Below are positions 29,536 through 38,873 of a DNA stretch of 64,000 bases, piece by piece; position 1 is the stretch's first letter; each line of letters begins with the position of its first letter. Source of the DNA: Alteromonas sp. BMJM2 (GTDB taxonomy: Bacteria; Pseudomonadota; Gammaproteobacteria; Enterobacterales; Alteromonadaceae). The notes below the pieces were generated by a model that saw only the letters and a program-made list of their open reading frames with translations, was not told the origin of the DNA and did not search any database. The DNA lies in assembly GCF_027257845.1 (NCBI RefSeq), contig NZ_JAPVOT010000008.1, positions 62,001 through 126,000 on the forward strand, given 5' to 3'. A program made the translations under genes and the position numbers.

Positions 29536-30319
29536 GCGAGAAACGTTTAAAATTGTCCTGATCACCATTGGTGTATTGGCTGTTATTGTTATTAACGCCA
29601 TTATCTTCAATGAGGAAACCCAGGACATTCTCGACGTTCCAGAAACTATCAAGGCGAAAAAGCCCGTACCAGATTTTTCTGTCTACACAGAGGTAGAGGA
29701 AAAGAAGGCTGCTTTTTTTAACTATTTGAGGCCAGAGGTAGAGAAACAAAACGCGTACTTGCTTACACTTCGTCATTATGTGCAAACCCTTTATCGAAAA
29801 GCGTTAGCTGAAGAGCCTTTTAGTGAAGACGACATTACTCGTCTGGCGTGGTTAGAAAAAGAGTACCGAGTAAAGTCTTCAGATCCGCTGAACACTAAAC
29901 TGCTTAATTTATTACAAAAAATTGATGTGTTGCCTGCTGAGCTCGTCTTGGTGCAGGCTGCTAACGAGTCAGCGTGGGGCACAAGTAGATTTGCCCGGGA
30001 CGGCTATAACTTTTTCGGATTGTGGTGTTTTAGCAAAGGCTGCGGCTTTGTTCCAAGCAGGAGAAACGATGATGCCTCTCATGAAGTGGCAAAGTTCGAC
30101 AACCTATCACGGGCTACATACACTTATATGCGAAACCTAAATCGGCACGATGCATATAAGGACTTACGAGAAATTCGTAGCCGACTAAGAGCCAATCAAA
30201 TTGCTATTAACGGTGTAGCGTTAGCCGAAGGCTTAATGAAATATTCTGAGCGTGGCGCTGCCTACGTGGAAGAACTACAAAATATGATCAAATACAACGA
30301 GGAGTTTTTGGGCGAATGA
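29528..30319 (+). CDS. bax: Bax-like peptidoglycan glucosaminidase
   Basis: E. coli Bax belongs to the glucosaminidase (GH73-like) family acting on glycan strands. An N-terminal anchor helix (IVLITIGVLAVIVINAIIF, residues ~9-27) precedes a periplasmic domain with VLVQAANESAWGTSRFARDG, whose Glu is the expected catalytic acid. NFFGLWCFSKGCGFVPS and the YMRNLNRHDAYKDLREIR segment are highly typical of Bax. 263 aa. Overlaps the upstream membrane protein by 8 nt and the next gene by 4 nt. Confidence 0.87.
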   Translation: MHKRETFKIVLITIGVLAVIVINAIIFNEETQDILDVPETIKAKKPVPDFSVYTEVEEKKAAFFNYLRPEVEKQNAYLLTLRHYVQTLYRKALAEEPFSEDDITRLAWLEKEYRVKSSDPLNTKLLNLLQKIDVLPAELVLVQAANESAWGTSRFARDGYNFFGLWCFSKGCGFVPSRRNDDASHEVAKFDNLSRATYTYMRNLNRHDAYKDLREIRSRLRANQIAINGVALAEGLMKYSERGAAYVEELQNMIKYNEEFLGE

Positions 30320-30951
30320 TACGAGTTGCTATGGTGTTGCTGTGTGGGTTTTTCACCGGTCAGTCAATTGCAGAAACAATTGATGTTGAATACAGTCGGT
30401 TTTACAGCCACGTAAAAAAGTTGGATAACGAAGATACCCAAGCTTTGCAGTTCGCATTCGGATTTCTACGTGTGGGTGAGGGGCGTTTATGCGGGGTTAA
30501 CAGTGCTGAAATTGTTACTGACAAACAAACAATGAGCTTAGATGTAAGCAATGAAGGACGCTTTACGGTGCCAACTGAAAAAGCGCTTAAACTTGCAAAT
30601 GCGATAATACGGATATCGTTGGTTGAGCGCGCCAATGTGTGCGACATGTCGGTACAGCTTGAGACTAAACCAGAGTATTTAAAAGCTCGCTATACCAAAG
30701 ATGAGTTAACTTTTGTATATGGCCAGTACGAAGCGTTCTTCAATGAAATGGGAAGTTTTCTGTCTTTTCTCATGCCAACGGTTAAAGGCCTGATGATACA
30801 TTTCGAGGACAGAGATTTAGATTATATTACGCCTGAGGGTGTGACAATTACCAATGGTGTATTGCATATTGAGCAAGAGTGGATAAGCGAAGCAAAAGGG
30901 TTATCGTTACCCCAAGCCCCGCTACGTATTACCGCAATGGCATCAAGTTAA
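30316..30951 (+). CDS. DUF2987-family periplasmic protein
   Basis: A signal peptide (MIRVAMVLLCGFFTGQSIAE) with probable cut after SIA leads a 190-residue soluble domain containing VEYSRFYSHVKKLDNED, FGFLRVGEGRLCGVNSA and KGLMIHFEDRD. I assign DUF2987, known from Shewanella, Vibrio and Alteromonas, from memory of its conserved start (Y-S-x-F-Y-x-H-x-K-x-L) and the RVGxGxLC segment. Two Cys may form a disulfide. Overlaps bax by 4 nt; its 3' end overlaps the convergent patatin gene by 9 nt. Function unknown; cell-envelope context. Confidence 0.7.
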   Translation: MIRVAMVLLCGFFTGQSIAETIDVEYSRFYSHVKKLDNEDTQALQFAFGFLRVGEGRLCGVNSAEIVTDKQTMSLDVSNEGRFTVPTEKALKLANAIIRISLVERANVCDMSVQLETKPEYLKARYTKDELTFVYGQYEAFFNEMGSFLSFLMPTVKGLMIHFEDRDLDYITPEGVTITNGVLHIEQEWISEAKGLSLPQAPLRITAMASS

Positions 30952-31953
30952 TAGCTGATAGCGTATTTGCTCTGCAAGTCGGTTGATAGTTTCTTCACCC
31001 TTCGCGCAGAGCTCTTCAGCTCGGTGAAATTCCATAATACCAACGTCAGTGAGCTGTGGCTCTATTAAGATATCTGGCGGATCGCCAGCAAGTCGGGAAC
31101 GGGTTACTCTAGCTTGCAATATCTCTAACGAACTACTCATTACACTCATTATTCCCGGCGGGTTCTTCTTATTGACCTTTGCAGGAACTTCCATTATCTC
31201 TTCTTCAACCTTTTCGATGACCTCAGCACCTAACGAATCGTTATTGTTCTTGGCTTTTTCATCAAGGCCACCTTCGGAATCGCTTTGATCAGACTTATTG
31301 TCTGAAGAGAACCACTGTTTTAGTGCATTTTGGCTTTTGGTAAAGAAATCTTCGGTTTTTCTTTGATTATCTTCGTGATCTTTACGTAACTTCTCAAGTC
31401 TAAGAGGTCTAAAGTCGGCGTTAAGATTAACCGCAATGACAAAATCAGCACCTAGCTGTCGACAGAGGTTTACCGGCACAGGGTTTACCACCGCACCGTC
31501 TACCAACCACCTGTCATTGTACGCTACCGGTGAGAAAAGCGCTGGAATGGCACAAGACGCTTGGATAGACGTGCCCACCGGACCTTTGTCAAAAACAACT
31601 TCGCGCCCGGTGTACAGATCTGTAGCTACTGCGGCAAATGGCTTACTCATCGCTTCAAAGCTATCAGCGCAAAAGTCACTGGCGAGCTTATCAAACACTT
31701 TTTGACCGCTGGCTAAGCCGCCTCTGCGCAGCCCAACGCCCATGAGGGCTAATACTTGCCAATCGCTCAGAGAGCAGGCCCACTCTTTGAGACCTTCAAG
31801 TTTGCCACTTGAATAGGCAGCGCCTACGTATGCACCAATAGAACAACCTGCCACAACATCAATCTTAATGCCTAGTTTTTCAAGTGCTTGTATAATACCA
31901 ATGTGGGTCCAGCCTCTCGCTGCACCCGCTCCTAAAGCGAGTCCAATTTTCAT
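30943..31953 (-). CDS. rssA: Patatin-like phospholipase family protein, RssA-like
   Basis: Serine hydrolase fold with the patatin dyad: oxyanion loop GAGAARGWTHIG (residues ~8-19), nucleophile Ser in GCSIGAYVGA (G-x-S-x-G, about residue 38) and Asp in VDGAVVNPVPV (about 152). The first 200 residues match E. coli RssA; the C-terminal third is charged and unusual, with an acidic Lys/Glu-rich insertion (about 205-265). 336 aa. The ATG abuts the ttcA stop without a gap, so it is likely in one transcript with ttcA. Confidence 0.85.
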   Translation of the reverse strand: MKIGLALGAGAARGWTHIGIIQALEKLGIKIDVVAGCSIGAYVGAAYSSGKLEGLKEWACSLSDWQVLALMGVGLRRGGLASGQKVFDKLASDFCADSFEAMSKPFAAVATDLYTGREVVFDKGPVGTSIQASCAIPALFSPVAYNDRWLVDGAVVNPVPVNLCRQLGADFVIAVNLNADFRPLRLEKLRKDHEDNQRKTEDFFTKSQNALKQWFSSDNKSDQSDSEGGLDEKAKNNNDSLGAEVIEKVEEEIMEVPAKVNKKNPPGIMSVMSSSLEILQARVTRSRLAGDPPDILIEPQLTDVGIMEFHRAEELCAKGEETINRLAEQIRYQLLT

Positions 31954-32907
31954 CTATTCAGATTCCATAATGTTGATGATATCGATAGTGCCTGCTGATT
32001 CGGCTAACTGTTCACTTTCTGGTATTTCAAAGGAAGGCTCGTCAAAGCCAATGTCGCCATCTTTCACCGGGCCGTCATGGGTAGTAATGGATTGAAAATC
32101 GTACAAGTTGCTGTCAACTAAATGGGATGGCGCCACATTCTGAAGGGCACTAAACATAGACTCAATTCGACCAGGAAAGCGTTTATTCCAATCCTGAAGC
32201 ATGCCCTTAATATGCTGACGCTGTAAATTATCTTGAGAGCCACATAAGTTGCACGGAATGATAGGAAAGTCTGATAACGTAGAATATTCTTGTATGTCGC
32301 TTTCGGTGCAATACGCCAAGGGGCGTATAACGATATGCTCGCCGTTATCGCTAACCAGCTTAGGCGGCATAGACTTGAGCTTTCCACCGTGAAACATATT
32401 GAGGAAAAACGTTTCAAGCATATCATCTCGGTGATGCCCTAATGCTATTTTGGTCGCCCCAAGCTCTTTTGCTGTACGATACAAAATAGCTCTGCGCAGT
32501 CTAGAGCATAGGGAACATGTGGTTTTACCCTCAGGAATTTTATCTTTCACGATAGAGTAGGTGTCTTCTTCTACTATCTGATAAGCCACGCCTAAGCTGT
32601 TTAAATATTCAGGAAGAATATGTTCTGGAAAGCCGGGCTGTTTTTGGTCTAGGTTCACTGCCACAATATCAAAGTGAATAGGGGCGGCGCGCTTCAAAAA
32701 CATAAGAATATCGAGCATGGTGTAACTGTCTTTACCGCCTGACAGGCATACCATCACTTTATCATTCTCTTCAATCATGCCGAAGTCGGCAATGGCTTTA
32801 CCCACATTGCGACGAAGACGCTTTTGCAATTTATTGAAATTGTGTTTTTGCTTACTTTGCGCTGCAGCAGAGGACGACGATTCAGCGCCGTTTGTGCCTA
32901 AACTCAT
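31954..32907 (-). CDS. ttcA: tRNA 2-thiocytidine(32) synthetase TtcA
   Basis: Iron-sulfur ATP-pyrophosphatase that thiolates C32 of some tRNAs. The PP-loop [10 protein letters not shown] (about 55-64), the cluster cysteines in [11 protein letters not shown] and [12 protein letters not shown], and [15 protein letters not shown] are all present. It has normal length for the family at 317 aa. In E. coli ttcA also sits near uspE and fnr. A third thiolation system in this window, after the tus genes. Confidence 0.95.
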   Translation of the reverse strand: MSLGTNGAESSSSAAAQSKQKHNFNKLQKRLRRNVGKAIADFGMIEENDKVMVCLSGGKDSYTMLDILMFLKRAAPIHFDIVAVNLDQKQPGFPEHILPEYLNSLGVAYQIVEEDTYSIVKDKIPEGKTTCSLCSRLRRAILYRTAKELGATKIALGHHRDDMLETFFLNMFHGGKLKSMPPKLVSDNGEHIVIRPLAYCTESDIQEYSTLSDFPIIPCNLCGSQDNLQRQHIKGMLQDWNKRFPGRIESMFSALQNVAPSHLVDSNLYDFQSITTHDGPVKDGDIGFDEPSFEIPESEQLAESAGTIDIINIMESE

Positions 32908-33085
32908 AATTAACTAACTTGGTTTGTGTGAAAGCCGCCATTATACAATAAAGCGCCTTTTGTTAACTATGCTTGTGTACGTTAAATATCTACGCTTACA
33001 GTTTCATTACGCCATGTTATACACTGCCACTATTTTTAGCGTTTTCTCAGCGTAAATAGAGGTTACCGTGAGGTCTTTGTGAGCA

Positions 33086-34009
33086 CTACACGGCATAAGG
33101 CGAAATAAAACCATTAGGCTTTATGGCTAATACGTCGCAATTTAGCGCATCAATAACATGCTCTGCGGTATTACCAATCAGTGCTGCCGATATGCCAACC
33201 CGGCCAACAGTACCTATGATGACAAGCTCAGCATCTATTTCTTTAGCAACTTGCGGAATAACATGCTCAGGTAACCCTTCTTTCACAAAACATTTGTCAG
33301 GAGCTATGTCGTGTTTTGCTGCATGGGCATTCATTTCATCAAGGTGATGATTTTTGACTGCGCTGTGGTATTTTTCGGAATCAAACTCGGGGACTTCTAT
33401 GGCAATGTTGAGCGGAGTAGCGGGGTAGCTATTAACCAAGTTAACATGGCCTTTTAGCAGCCGAGCATACTCATTGGCAATGTCGGTTATCTTGTCATTC
33501 AGGGCTTCGTGTTCTTCATCTTCGCTGCCCACGTTTACCGCCGCAATAATTTCACCATTTTCAGGCCAGTCGTGCTCTTTTACTAACAACACTGGGCGAG
33601 GGCACTTCCTCATGAGATGCCAGTCGGTTGGCGTGAATATAACAGAAGCTAGGTCGTCGTGATTTTTTGTTGCTTTAACAACTAAGTCTATTTGGTTGTT
33701 AAGCGCATAACAAATAATGGACTCGTACGCTTTATTGTTCCACTCAACCACTATGTCGATATTGGAAAAACCTTGCTCTTTGAGCTGCTGTGACAGTCGC
33801 TTAGATTGGTCTTTAGTCACAGCATCGCGCATAGTATCGCGCTCGTCAGGGCTTAGCATGGTGGTCAAATCGTAAGAAAGGTCGTACACCGCCATTAGCG
33901 CAGTGACGGTTGCGCCTGTTTTTTTTGCCACCTCTAGCGCACGGCTCAACGCAGGTTGGCTGTCGCGCTCTGCGTCGACAACCGCTAAAATGTGCTTACA
34001 CTCAATCAT
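33086..34009 (-). CDS. uspE: Universal stress protein E
   Basis: Tandem-domain Usp protein of 307 aa (two ~145-residue Usp modules). It opens CKHILAVVDAERDSQPALSRA and ends in the second module with ELVIIGTVGRVGISAALIGN, TAEHVIDALNCDVLAIKP, a G-rich phosphate-binding loop. UspE acts in stress resistance and motility in E. coli. Strong GGAAGGAGAAG precedes the ATG. A near-consensus FNR box lies about 60 bp upstream, and the fnr gene is the next gene upstream, so Fnr control is likely. Confidence 0.92.
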   Translation of the reverse strand: MIECKHILAVVDAERDSQPALSRALEVAKKTGATVTALMAVYDLSYDLTTMLSPDERDTMRDAVTKDQSKRLSQQLKEQGFSNIDIVVEWNNKAYESIICYALNNQIDLVVKATKNHDDLASVIFTPTDWHLMRKCPRPVLLVKEHDWPENGEIIAAVNVGSEDEEHEALNDKITDIANEYARLLKGHVNLVNSYPATPLNIAIEVPEFDSEKYHSAVKNHHLDEMNAHAAKHDIAPDKCFVKEGLPEHVIPQVAKEIDAELVIIGTVGRVGISAALIGNTAEHVIDALNCDVLAIKPNGFISPYAV

Positions 34010-34068
34010 AACTTCTCCTTCCTATGAAGTTCTTCATTAAGTGTAATAGACAATAGGCAAAACGTGGG

Positions 34069-34082
34069 TTGTTTTAGATCAA
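34069..34082. promoter_or_regulatory. FNR box upstream of uspE
   Basis: TTGTT-TTAG-ATCAA matches nine of ten conserved positions of TTGAT-N4-ATCAA. On the minus strand a TATTAC hexamer (34043-34048) would place the start near 34036, so the box centre is at about -40, a class II activating position. Confidence 0.65.
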
Positions 34083-34125
34083 AATGTTAACATTTTCGTC
34101 TGTGCGTACGACAAAACTACATGCC

Positions 34126-34890
34126 CTAGCCATTGCACACAATGCTCGGCCCTTTAAGGGCGGTGACTTTGCCGTCGATAGCATCAAAATCGAGTATGGT
34201 GATCAGTTTGCCATCCACTTTAATTAACCCTTCTTTTTGAAAACGACTCAGTAACCGACTGATAGTCTCAATCGTCAGGCCTAAGTAATTTCCAATTTCG
34301 TTACGGGTCATGGTTAGATGAAACTCTCGGTGGGAGAAACCACGCTCTTCAAAACGCTGAGACAAGTGAGATATAAAATAAAGCAGGCGTTCTTCAGCAG
34401 TGCGTTTATTGAGCATCATGATCATATCGTGATCTTGCTTTATTTCAGCGCTCATAAAACTCATAATTTGATGGCGAAGCTTGGGAAACTGAACAGACAT
34501 TTCATCAAGGGTGTCGTAGGGAAGCTCGCATACCATGGCCGTTTCTAACGCCTGGGTGTAGCTTTGATGTCTACTTTCGCGAAGCGCATCGAAACCCACA
34601 ATATCACCAGGGAAATGAAAACCGGTTATTTGTTCTTCACCATCCGAATTAGTCACAAATGATTTGAACGATCCGGTTCTTACTGCAAATAATGACGTAA
34701 ACGTGTCGCCGTTATTAATTAATGTGTCACCTTTGTGCAGCGGCTTTTTGCGTTCGATAATGTCATCGAGAGATTCAATTTCTGTTTTATTCAATGCCAC
34801 AGGTAAACACAAGTGACTAAAGCTGCAGTTTTGGCAGTGGATAGAGAAACCGCTTCCTTTGCTCATAATTTCTATTCTCTGTAAGTTCAC
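34126..34890 (-). CDS. fnr: Fumarate and nitrate reduction regulator Fnr (EtrA-type)
   Basis: Oxygen sensor of the CRP family. The 4Fe-4S ligands C19, C22 and C28 ([12 protein letters not shown]) and C121 (AMVCELPYD) are all present, nearly at E. coli positions 20, 23, 29 and 122. The cyclic-nucleotide-like beta roll ([19 protein letters not shown]) precedes the helix-turn-helix with [20 protein letters not shown], whose E-T-x-S-R recognition helix predicts TTGAT half-sites. GTG 34890 was used because it preserves the spacing to the first Cys; ATG 34866 is the alternative start. Candidate sites occur at 34069, 42250, 45598 and 47989. Confidence 0.95.
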   Translation of the reverse strand: MNLQRIEIMSKGSGFSIHCQNCSFSHLCLPVALNKTEIESLDDIIERKKPLHKGDTLINNGDTFTSLFAVRTGSFKSFVTNSDGEEQITGFHFPGDIVGFDALRESRHQSYTQALETAMVCELPYDTLDEMSVQFPKLRHQIMSFMSAEIKQDHDMIMMLNKRTAEERLLYFISHLSQRFEERGFSHREFHLTMTRNEIGNYLGLTIETISRLLSRFQKEGLIKVDGKLITILDFDAIDGKVTALKGPSIVCNG

Positions 34891-34913
34891 ACCCCTAAAT
34901 GGTACAACATCAT

Positions 34914-35573
34914 TTAGGATAATGCGCTATAAATAAGATACGCTGCATATAAGGCCATGGCGATGGCGATGCATTGTCGAACAGCACTATGCTTAAACCC
35001 CTGAATAATATACTGGCTACCGGTGCTTACAGCAAGTAAGGTTGGCAGCGTACCCAGCCCAAAACACAACATGATACCAGCGCCTTGAACCGCTGAGCCC
35101 GCCGCGAGAGACCAGGTTAAGGTGGAGTAAACTAGGCCGCACGGCAACCAACCCCAAATAAACCCATAGGGTATGGCACTAAAAGGGGTTTTAAAGGGAA
35201 GAAAGCGTTTTGAAACCGGCTGGATATAGCGAAATAGATGTTTACCCACGCTCTCAAGCGCCGTAAGCCCTGTCCACCATTTTCCTAAATAGCATGCCAA
35301 TAAAAACACCATAACAGCACTTAAAATGGACAACGCATAACTGGCCACGGGAACAAAGTCGGAGGCCATTTTGCCTAAGGCGCCGGTGATTGCACCTGCA
35401 AGGGTGTAACTGATAATACGACCAATGTTGTATGCAAGAGTAAAGGGAAGTGCAGGTTTATCTTTTGGCGTTACCAATCTAAGCGCCGATACAATGCCAC
35501 CGCACATTCCAACGCAGTGCACTCCGCCGGCTAAGCCAATCAAAAATGCAGAAAAGTAATTAATCTGATCCAT
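34914..35573 (-). CDS. Sulfite exporter TauE/SafE-like membrane protein of the cbb3 cluster
   Basis: Six or more hydrophobic segments and the motif [16 protein letters not shown] near residue 15, a His/Cys/Met-rich metal-type motif in the family of membrane proteins (COG2836) that regularly sits beside ccoGHIS genes. Its role in oxidase assembly, perhaps copper handling, is inferred only from position. ATG 35573 (219 aa) was chosen over a longer frame from 35648 that overlaps ccoS far more; the overlap with ccoS is then 14 nt. The gene ends 23 bp before fnr. Confidence 0.8.
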   Translation of the reverse strand: MDQINYFSAFLIGLAGGVHCVGMCGGIVSALRLVTPKDKPALPFTLAYNIGRIISYTLAGAITGALGKMASDFVPVASYALSILSAVMVFLLACYLGKWWTGLTALESVGKHLFRYIQPVSKRFLPFKTPFSAIPYGFIWGWLPCGLVYSTLTWSLAAGSAVQGAGIMLCFGLGTLPTLLAVSTGSQYIIQGFKHSAVRQCIAIAMALYAAYLIYSALS

Positions 35574-35775
35574 GCTTATCTTGTTCTTGCTGAAGCTTTT
35601 TGCGTTGATCGGCCAGCTTCTTCTCTTCCGGCGGTAAGTCGTCATCAAACAAAATGCTGTAACCTTGTCGGTCTAAGTCTTCAAATTGATTTGATTTAAC
35701 AGCCCAAAAAAAGATAACGAGCGCAAGAGCAACAATGATAATCGCAATGGGAATTAAGACATAAATAATGCTCAT
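35560..35775 (-). CDS. ccoS: cbb3-type cytochrome oxidase assembly protein CcoS
   Basis: 71-aa single-span protein needed for cofactor insertion into the cbb3 oxidase. It starts MSIIYVLIPIAIIIVALALV, the usual CcoS anchor, then AVKSNQFEDLDRQGYSILFD, with the D-L-D-x-x-G/A motif typical of the family. A charged Lys/Gln/Glu tail follows. It starts 1 nt after the ccoI stop. Confidence 0.93.
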   Translation of the reverse strand: MSIIYVLIPIAIIIVALALVIFFWAVKSNQFEDLDRQGYSILFDDDLPPEEKKLADQRKKLQQEQDKHGSD

Positions 35776-35776
35776 G

Positions 35777-38164
35777 TTATTTGCTCAATAATCGTGTTGA
35801 ATTTGTAACCACAATGATACTGCTTAACGACATACCTACAACAGCCATCCAGGGGGAAAGTAAACCCGAAACGGCAAAGGGTAGAATGATAATGTTATAC
35901 AGCACAGACCAGCCAATGTTTTGGCGAATTTTTTTCCGGGTTTGGTGCGCTGTATCGATAAGCGCCGGTACAGACAATAACTGATCGCCCAACAAGATAA
36001 CATCTGCAGCGGTTTTAGCCACGTCAGTGGCGTTGCCTACAGCCACTGCAACGTCGGCACTGGCCAATACTGGCGCGTCGTTAATGCCATCGCCCATCAT
36101 CAACACTTTTTTGCCTTGTGACTGAAGCTTTTGAACTTCCGCGTATTTCTGTTCAGGAGTAAGACCGCCCAAGGCCACGGATACTGGCAGTGAGGCAGTA
36201 AGGTCGTCTACGTTTTGCTGCGTGTCTCCACTAAGCACAACCAACAGGTTCGTTATAGCCAAAGCCTCTAGGGTCGATTTGGTATCATCACGCAGCGTAT
36301 CGCTTACTTCAAATGCTGCAACCAGTTTCCCTTTCGTCGCTAAATATACATTGGCGGTAATGGGAATACTTTCGTTACTTGATGAGTTAACACCGCAAAA
36401 GATAGCTGAACCCATTTCAAAGGCAACGCCGTTGACTTCGCCACTTATTCCGCCACCGGGTGTCACGGTAAATTGAGAGACCTTGTGTTTGATGTCATCA
36501 GAAAATGCGTGTGCGATAGGGTGCTCAGAGCGTGATTCTAGTGCCGAGGCAATTTCCCAGGCCCGCTGATTGTCTACTCCTTGCGCATACCAGCTATGTC
36601 GAAGGCTAAATTTGCCTTGGGTAAGCGTACCCGTTTTGTCTAAGGCGACTGTATCAATTGTGGTAATTTGCTCGAGAGCGTCGGCTCGTTTTAGCAAAAT
36701 GCCTTGTTTGTTCAATTTGGCCATTGCACAGGTTAAGGCTGAAGGCGTTGCTAAACCTAATGCACACGGGCAGGTAGCAACAAGCACAGAAATTGTGATC
36801 CAAAACGCATCTGCATTGCCGATATAGGTCCAATAGCCATAAGTGAGCAATGCAATAAGTAACACCGATACCACAAAGTAGCGTGAGAACTCATCAGCAA
36901 GCTGTGCCGCCTTTGGCTTGCTTGCCATAGCACTTGCCTGCAAACGCATTATTTGATTAACCAGTGCATTCTTAAGGGTATTTGTTACGACAACGGTTAA
37001 TGAGCCGTCTTTGCATATTGTGCCGCCATACACTGTGCTTTTCTCATGTTTCATCACAGGGTTAAATTCCCCGGTCAGCATGGACTCATCCACCGACGCA
37101 TTGCCGTCAGTAACGTAGCCATCGATAGGAATAGTTTCCCCAGGCTTTATTAGCACCACATCGTCTTTAGACAGTTGCTTGGCTAAGCATTCGTTCACGC
37201 TTCCGTCGGCTTCTAATTTGGTTGCAGAAACGGGTATGTACTGCATCATATTTGCTGAAATCTGCGCTGCACGATGTCTGCTTCTATGTTCTAAAAACCG
37301 GCTCAGCAAAAGCAAAAAGATAAACATACAAATAGATTCGAAGTACACCTCTCCCTGTTCTAGCAGGGTTGAACGAATACCTGCTATGTAGGTACCAAAA
37401 ATAGCGATGGTAACGGGCACGTCCATATTGACTGTTTTGGCGCTTATTGCCTTTAAGGCGCCCAAATAAAATGTGCTTCCGGAATACAGCACCACTGGCG
37501 TGGTGAGTGTGAGCGCAACCCAATAAAAGTATTGTCGGGTTTCTAATTCTATAGCGCCAAACCAATCAAAATATAGGCCTGTCATCAGCATCATCACCTG
37601 CATGGTCATAATACCGGCTAACCCAAGCTTTTTAATAAAGACTTTTTCTTCGCGCTTGTAACTGGCTTCGTGCTCATCAGGGTGAAAAGGGGAGCCGGAA
37701 TAACCGATGCGCTTTAACGTGGATAGAATTTGGCTTAATTTAATAACCGAAGCAGACCAAGTTACTAAGGCACGGCGTTCCTGAACGTTTACCGCGACTT
37801 GCTTTATACCGTCTACTTTGGAAAGCTGCTTTTCGATTAACCAACCGCAAGCGGCACAGGTGATACCCTCAAGGGTTAACTGTATTTGTTTGTGCTTGCC
37901 TTCGTCGTAAACGAATTCATCTTGAAGCGTTGGATCATCAAACACTTTTAACCTGTCTAAGGTATCGAGAATGCTATCGTCAGACTTTTGTGCAGGTTCG
38001 GTTCTGAACTGGTAATAGTCTTCCAGGCCATTGCTTACAATGGCCTCAGCAACCGCTAAGCAGCCAGGGCAGCACATTTGTCTGGTCTGGCCTAAAATGA
38101 CGGTTTCAAAACGTTTGTCGTCATCATTGGGTAAACCACAGTGATAACAGGTAGCTTCGCTCAT
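35777..38164 (-). CDS. ccoI: Copper-translocating P-type ATPase CcoI (FixI)
   Basis: P1B-type ATPase exporting copper for cbb3 oxidase assembly. N-terminal Cys-rich region (CYHCGLPNDD, CCPGC) is followed by an HMA domain with CAACGWLIEKQL, eight membrane helices, the metal site CPC in TCPCALGLATPSA (about residue 465), phosphorylation site DKTGTLTQG (about 508) and the hinge GDGINDAPVLA. 795 aa. The 38164 boundary shares a base with the ccoH stop, so ccoH-ccoI-ccoS are coupled. Confidence 0.95.
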   Translation of the reverse strand: MSEATCYHCGLPNDDDKRFETVILGQTRQMCCPGCLAVAEAIVSNGLEDYYQFRTEPAQKSDDSILDTLDRLKVFDDPTLQDEFVYDEGKHKQIQLTLEGITCAACGWLIEKQLSKVDGIKQVAVNVQERRALVTWSASVIKLSQILSTLKRIGYSGSPFHPDEHEASYKREEKVFIKKLGLAGIMTMQVMMLMTGLYFDWFGAIELETRQYFYWVALTLTTPVVLYSGSTFYLGALKAISAKTVNMDVPVTIAIFGTYIAGIRSTLLEQGEVYFESICMFIFLLLLSRFLEHRSRHRAAQISANMMQYIPVSATKLEADGSVNECLAKQLSKDDVVLIKPGETIPIDGYVTDGNASVDESMLTGEFNPVMKHEKSTVYGGTICKDGSLTVVVTNTLKNALVNQIMRLQASAMASKPKAAQLADEFSRYFVVSVLLIALLTYGYWTYIGNADAFWITISVLVATCPCALGLATPSALTCAMAKLNKQGILLKRADALEQITTIDTVALDKTGTLTQGKFSLRHSWYAQGVDNQRAWEIASALESRSEHPIAHAFSDDIKHKVSQFTVTPGGGISGEVNGVAFEMGSAIFCGVNSSSNESIPITANVYLATKGKLVAAFEVSDTLRDDTKSTLEALAITNLLVVLSGDTQQNVDDLTASLPVSVALGGLTPEQKYAEVQKLQSQGKKVLMMGDGINDAPVLASADVAVAVGNATDVAKTAADVILLGDQLLSVPALIDTAHQTRKKIRQNIGWSVLYNIIILPFAVSGLLSPWMAVVGMSLSSIIVVTNSTRLLSK

Positions 38165-38643
38165 TACGGGTTAAACTTTATTGTATTAGCGTTGGGCAAT
38201 ATAAGCGTATTTTGAATCTTCCAGCTTTCATCTATTGGCGTTAATGATATTTGCCATTTGCCGTCTAAATTCGTTTCGACAAACCCGCGGTAAATACCAT
38301 TAGCATCTCTGCTAAGTAGGGTACTCACATCTTTCTCTTCTAAAGTGACGTGGTAAAAGTTTAGCTTTAGCGCATTACCTTCTGCTGGTATCCCTGAGTG
38401 AAACTCTAATGCGATACTGCCATCTTTAATGGTGAGATCAGAGGTCATATTTAGTTTGCGTGCCACGGCCTCTTTATCGAGTCGGGCATTAATCGCTTTA
38501 CCTTCCTTGTAGTAATCGTCTACCACCAAACTATCTTCTGTTGAAATGGCAAGCTTTAGCAGCACGCCTCCCATGATTGCGGTGATCACTGGCACGGCAA
38601 TAAGAAACCACGGCCAAAACTGTTTATACCAAGGTGTATTCAT
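38164..38643 (-). CDS. ccoH: FixH/CcoH-family cbb3 assembly protein
   Basis: 159 aa. One N-terminal membrane span (WFLIAVPVITAIMGGVLLK) followed by the conserved VVDDYYKEGKAINARLDKEA, the FixH signature, and a beta-rich periplasmic domain ending LILPNANTIKFNP. Stabilises cbb3 subunits during assembly. It overlaps ccoI by a base. The usual ccoG ferredoxin-like gene is absent upstream. Confidence 0.9.
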   Translation of the reverse strand: MNTPWYKQFWPWFLIAVPVITAIMGGVLLKLAISTEDSLVVDDYYKEGKAINARLDKEAVARKLNMTSDLTIKDGSIALEFHSGIPAEGNALKLNFYHVTLEEKDVSTLLSRDANGIYRGFVETNLDGKWQISLTPIDESWKIQNTLILPNANTIKFNP

Positions 38644-38677
38644 TAATCGTTGATCTCATCGTTGTTTCGCTAACTGC

Positions 38678-38751
38678 ATATTCATAACTACTTATCACTG
38701 ATGTTAAGAGTTCGCGAATTTGAAAAAACGCATTGAAATGGTTATGAATAT
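38678..38751. repeat. Separated inverted repeat upstream of ccoH
   Basis: ATATTCATAAC (38678-38688) is exactly complementary to GTTATGAATAT (38741-38751), and the match extends to 14 bp with one mismatch. The 52-bp interval is the upstream region of ccoH. Possible paired operator half-sites or a long hairpin. Confidence 0.55.
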
Positions 38752-38821
38752 ACATTTATTGTTTTTGTATGAAAGCTACTGCTTAAGTATGTCAGATGGC
38801 TAAGTGATGGTATTTTCTCAT

Positions 38822-38846
38822 AAAAAAAGCCCCGCAGTAACGGGGC
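38822..38846 (-). terminator. Rho-independent terminator after ccoP
   Basis: GCCCCG (38829-38834) pairs with CGGGGC (38841-38846). On the minus strand it is followed by a run of seven T (A at 38822-38828). It closes the ccoNOQP transcript. Confidence 0.88.
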
Positions 38847-38873
38847 CTTTTGCAATATTTAGCTTTTCAATGA

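Noticed and set aside
38641-38660. Additional FNR box upstream of ccoH (TTGAT-CTCA-TCGTT)
   Set aside because: Only one half-site matches; the second arm deviates in most positions.
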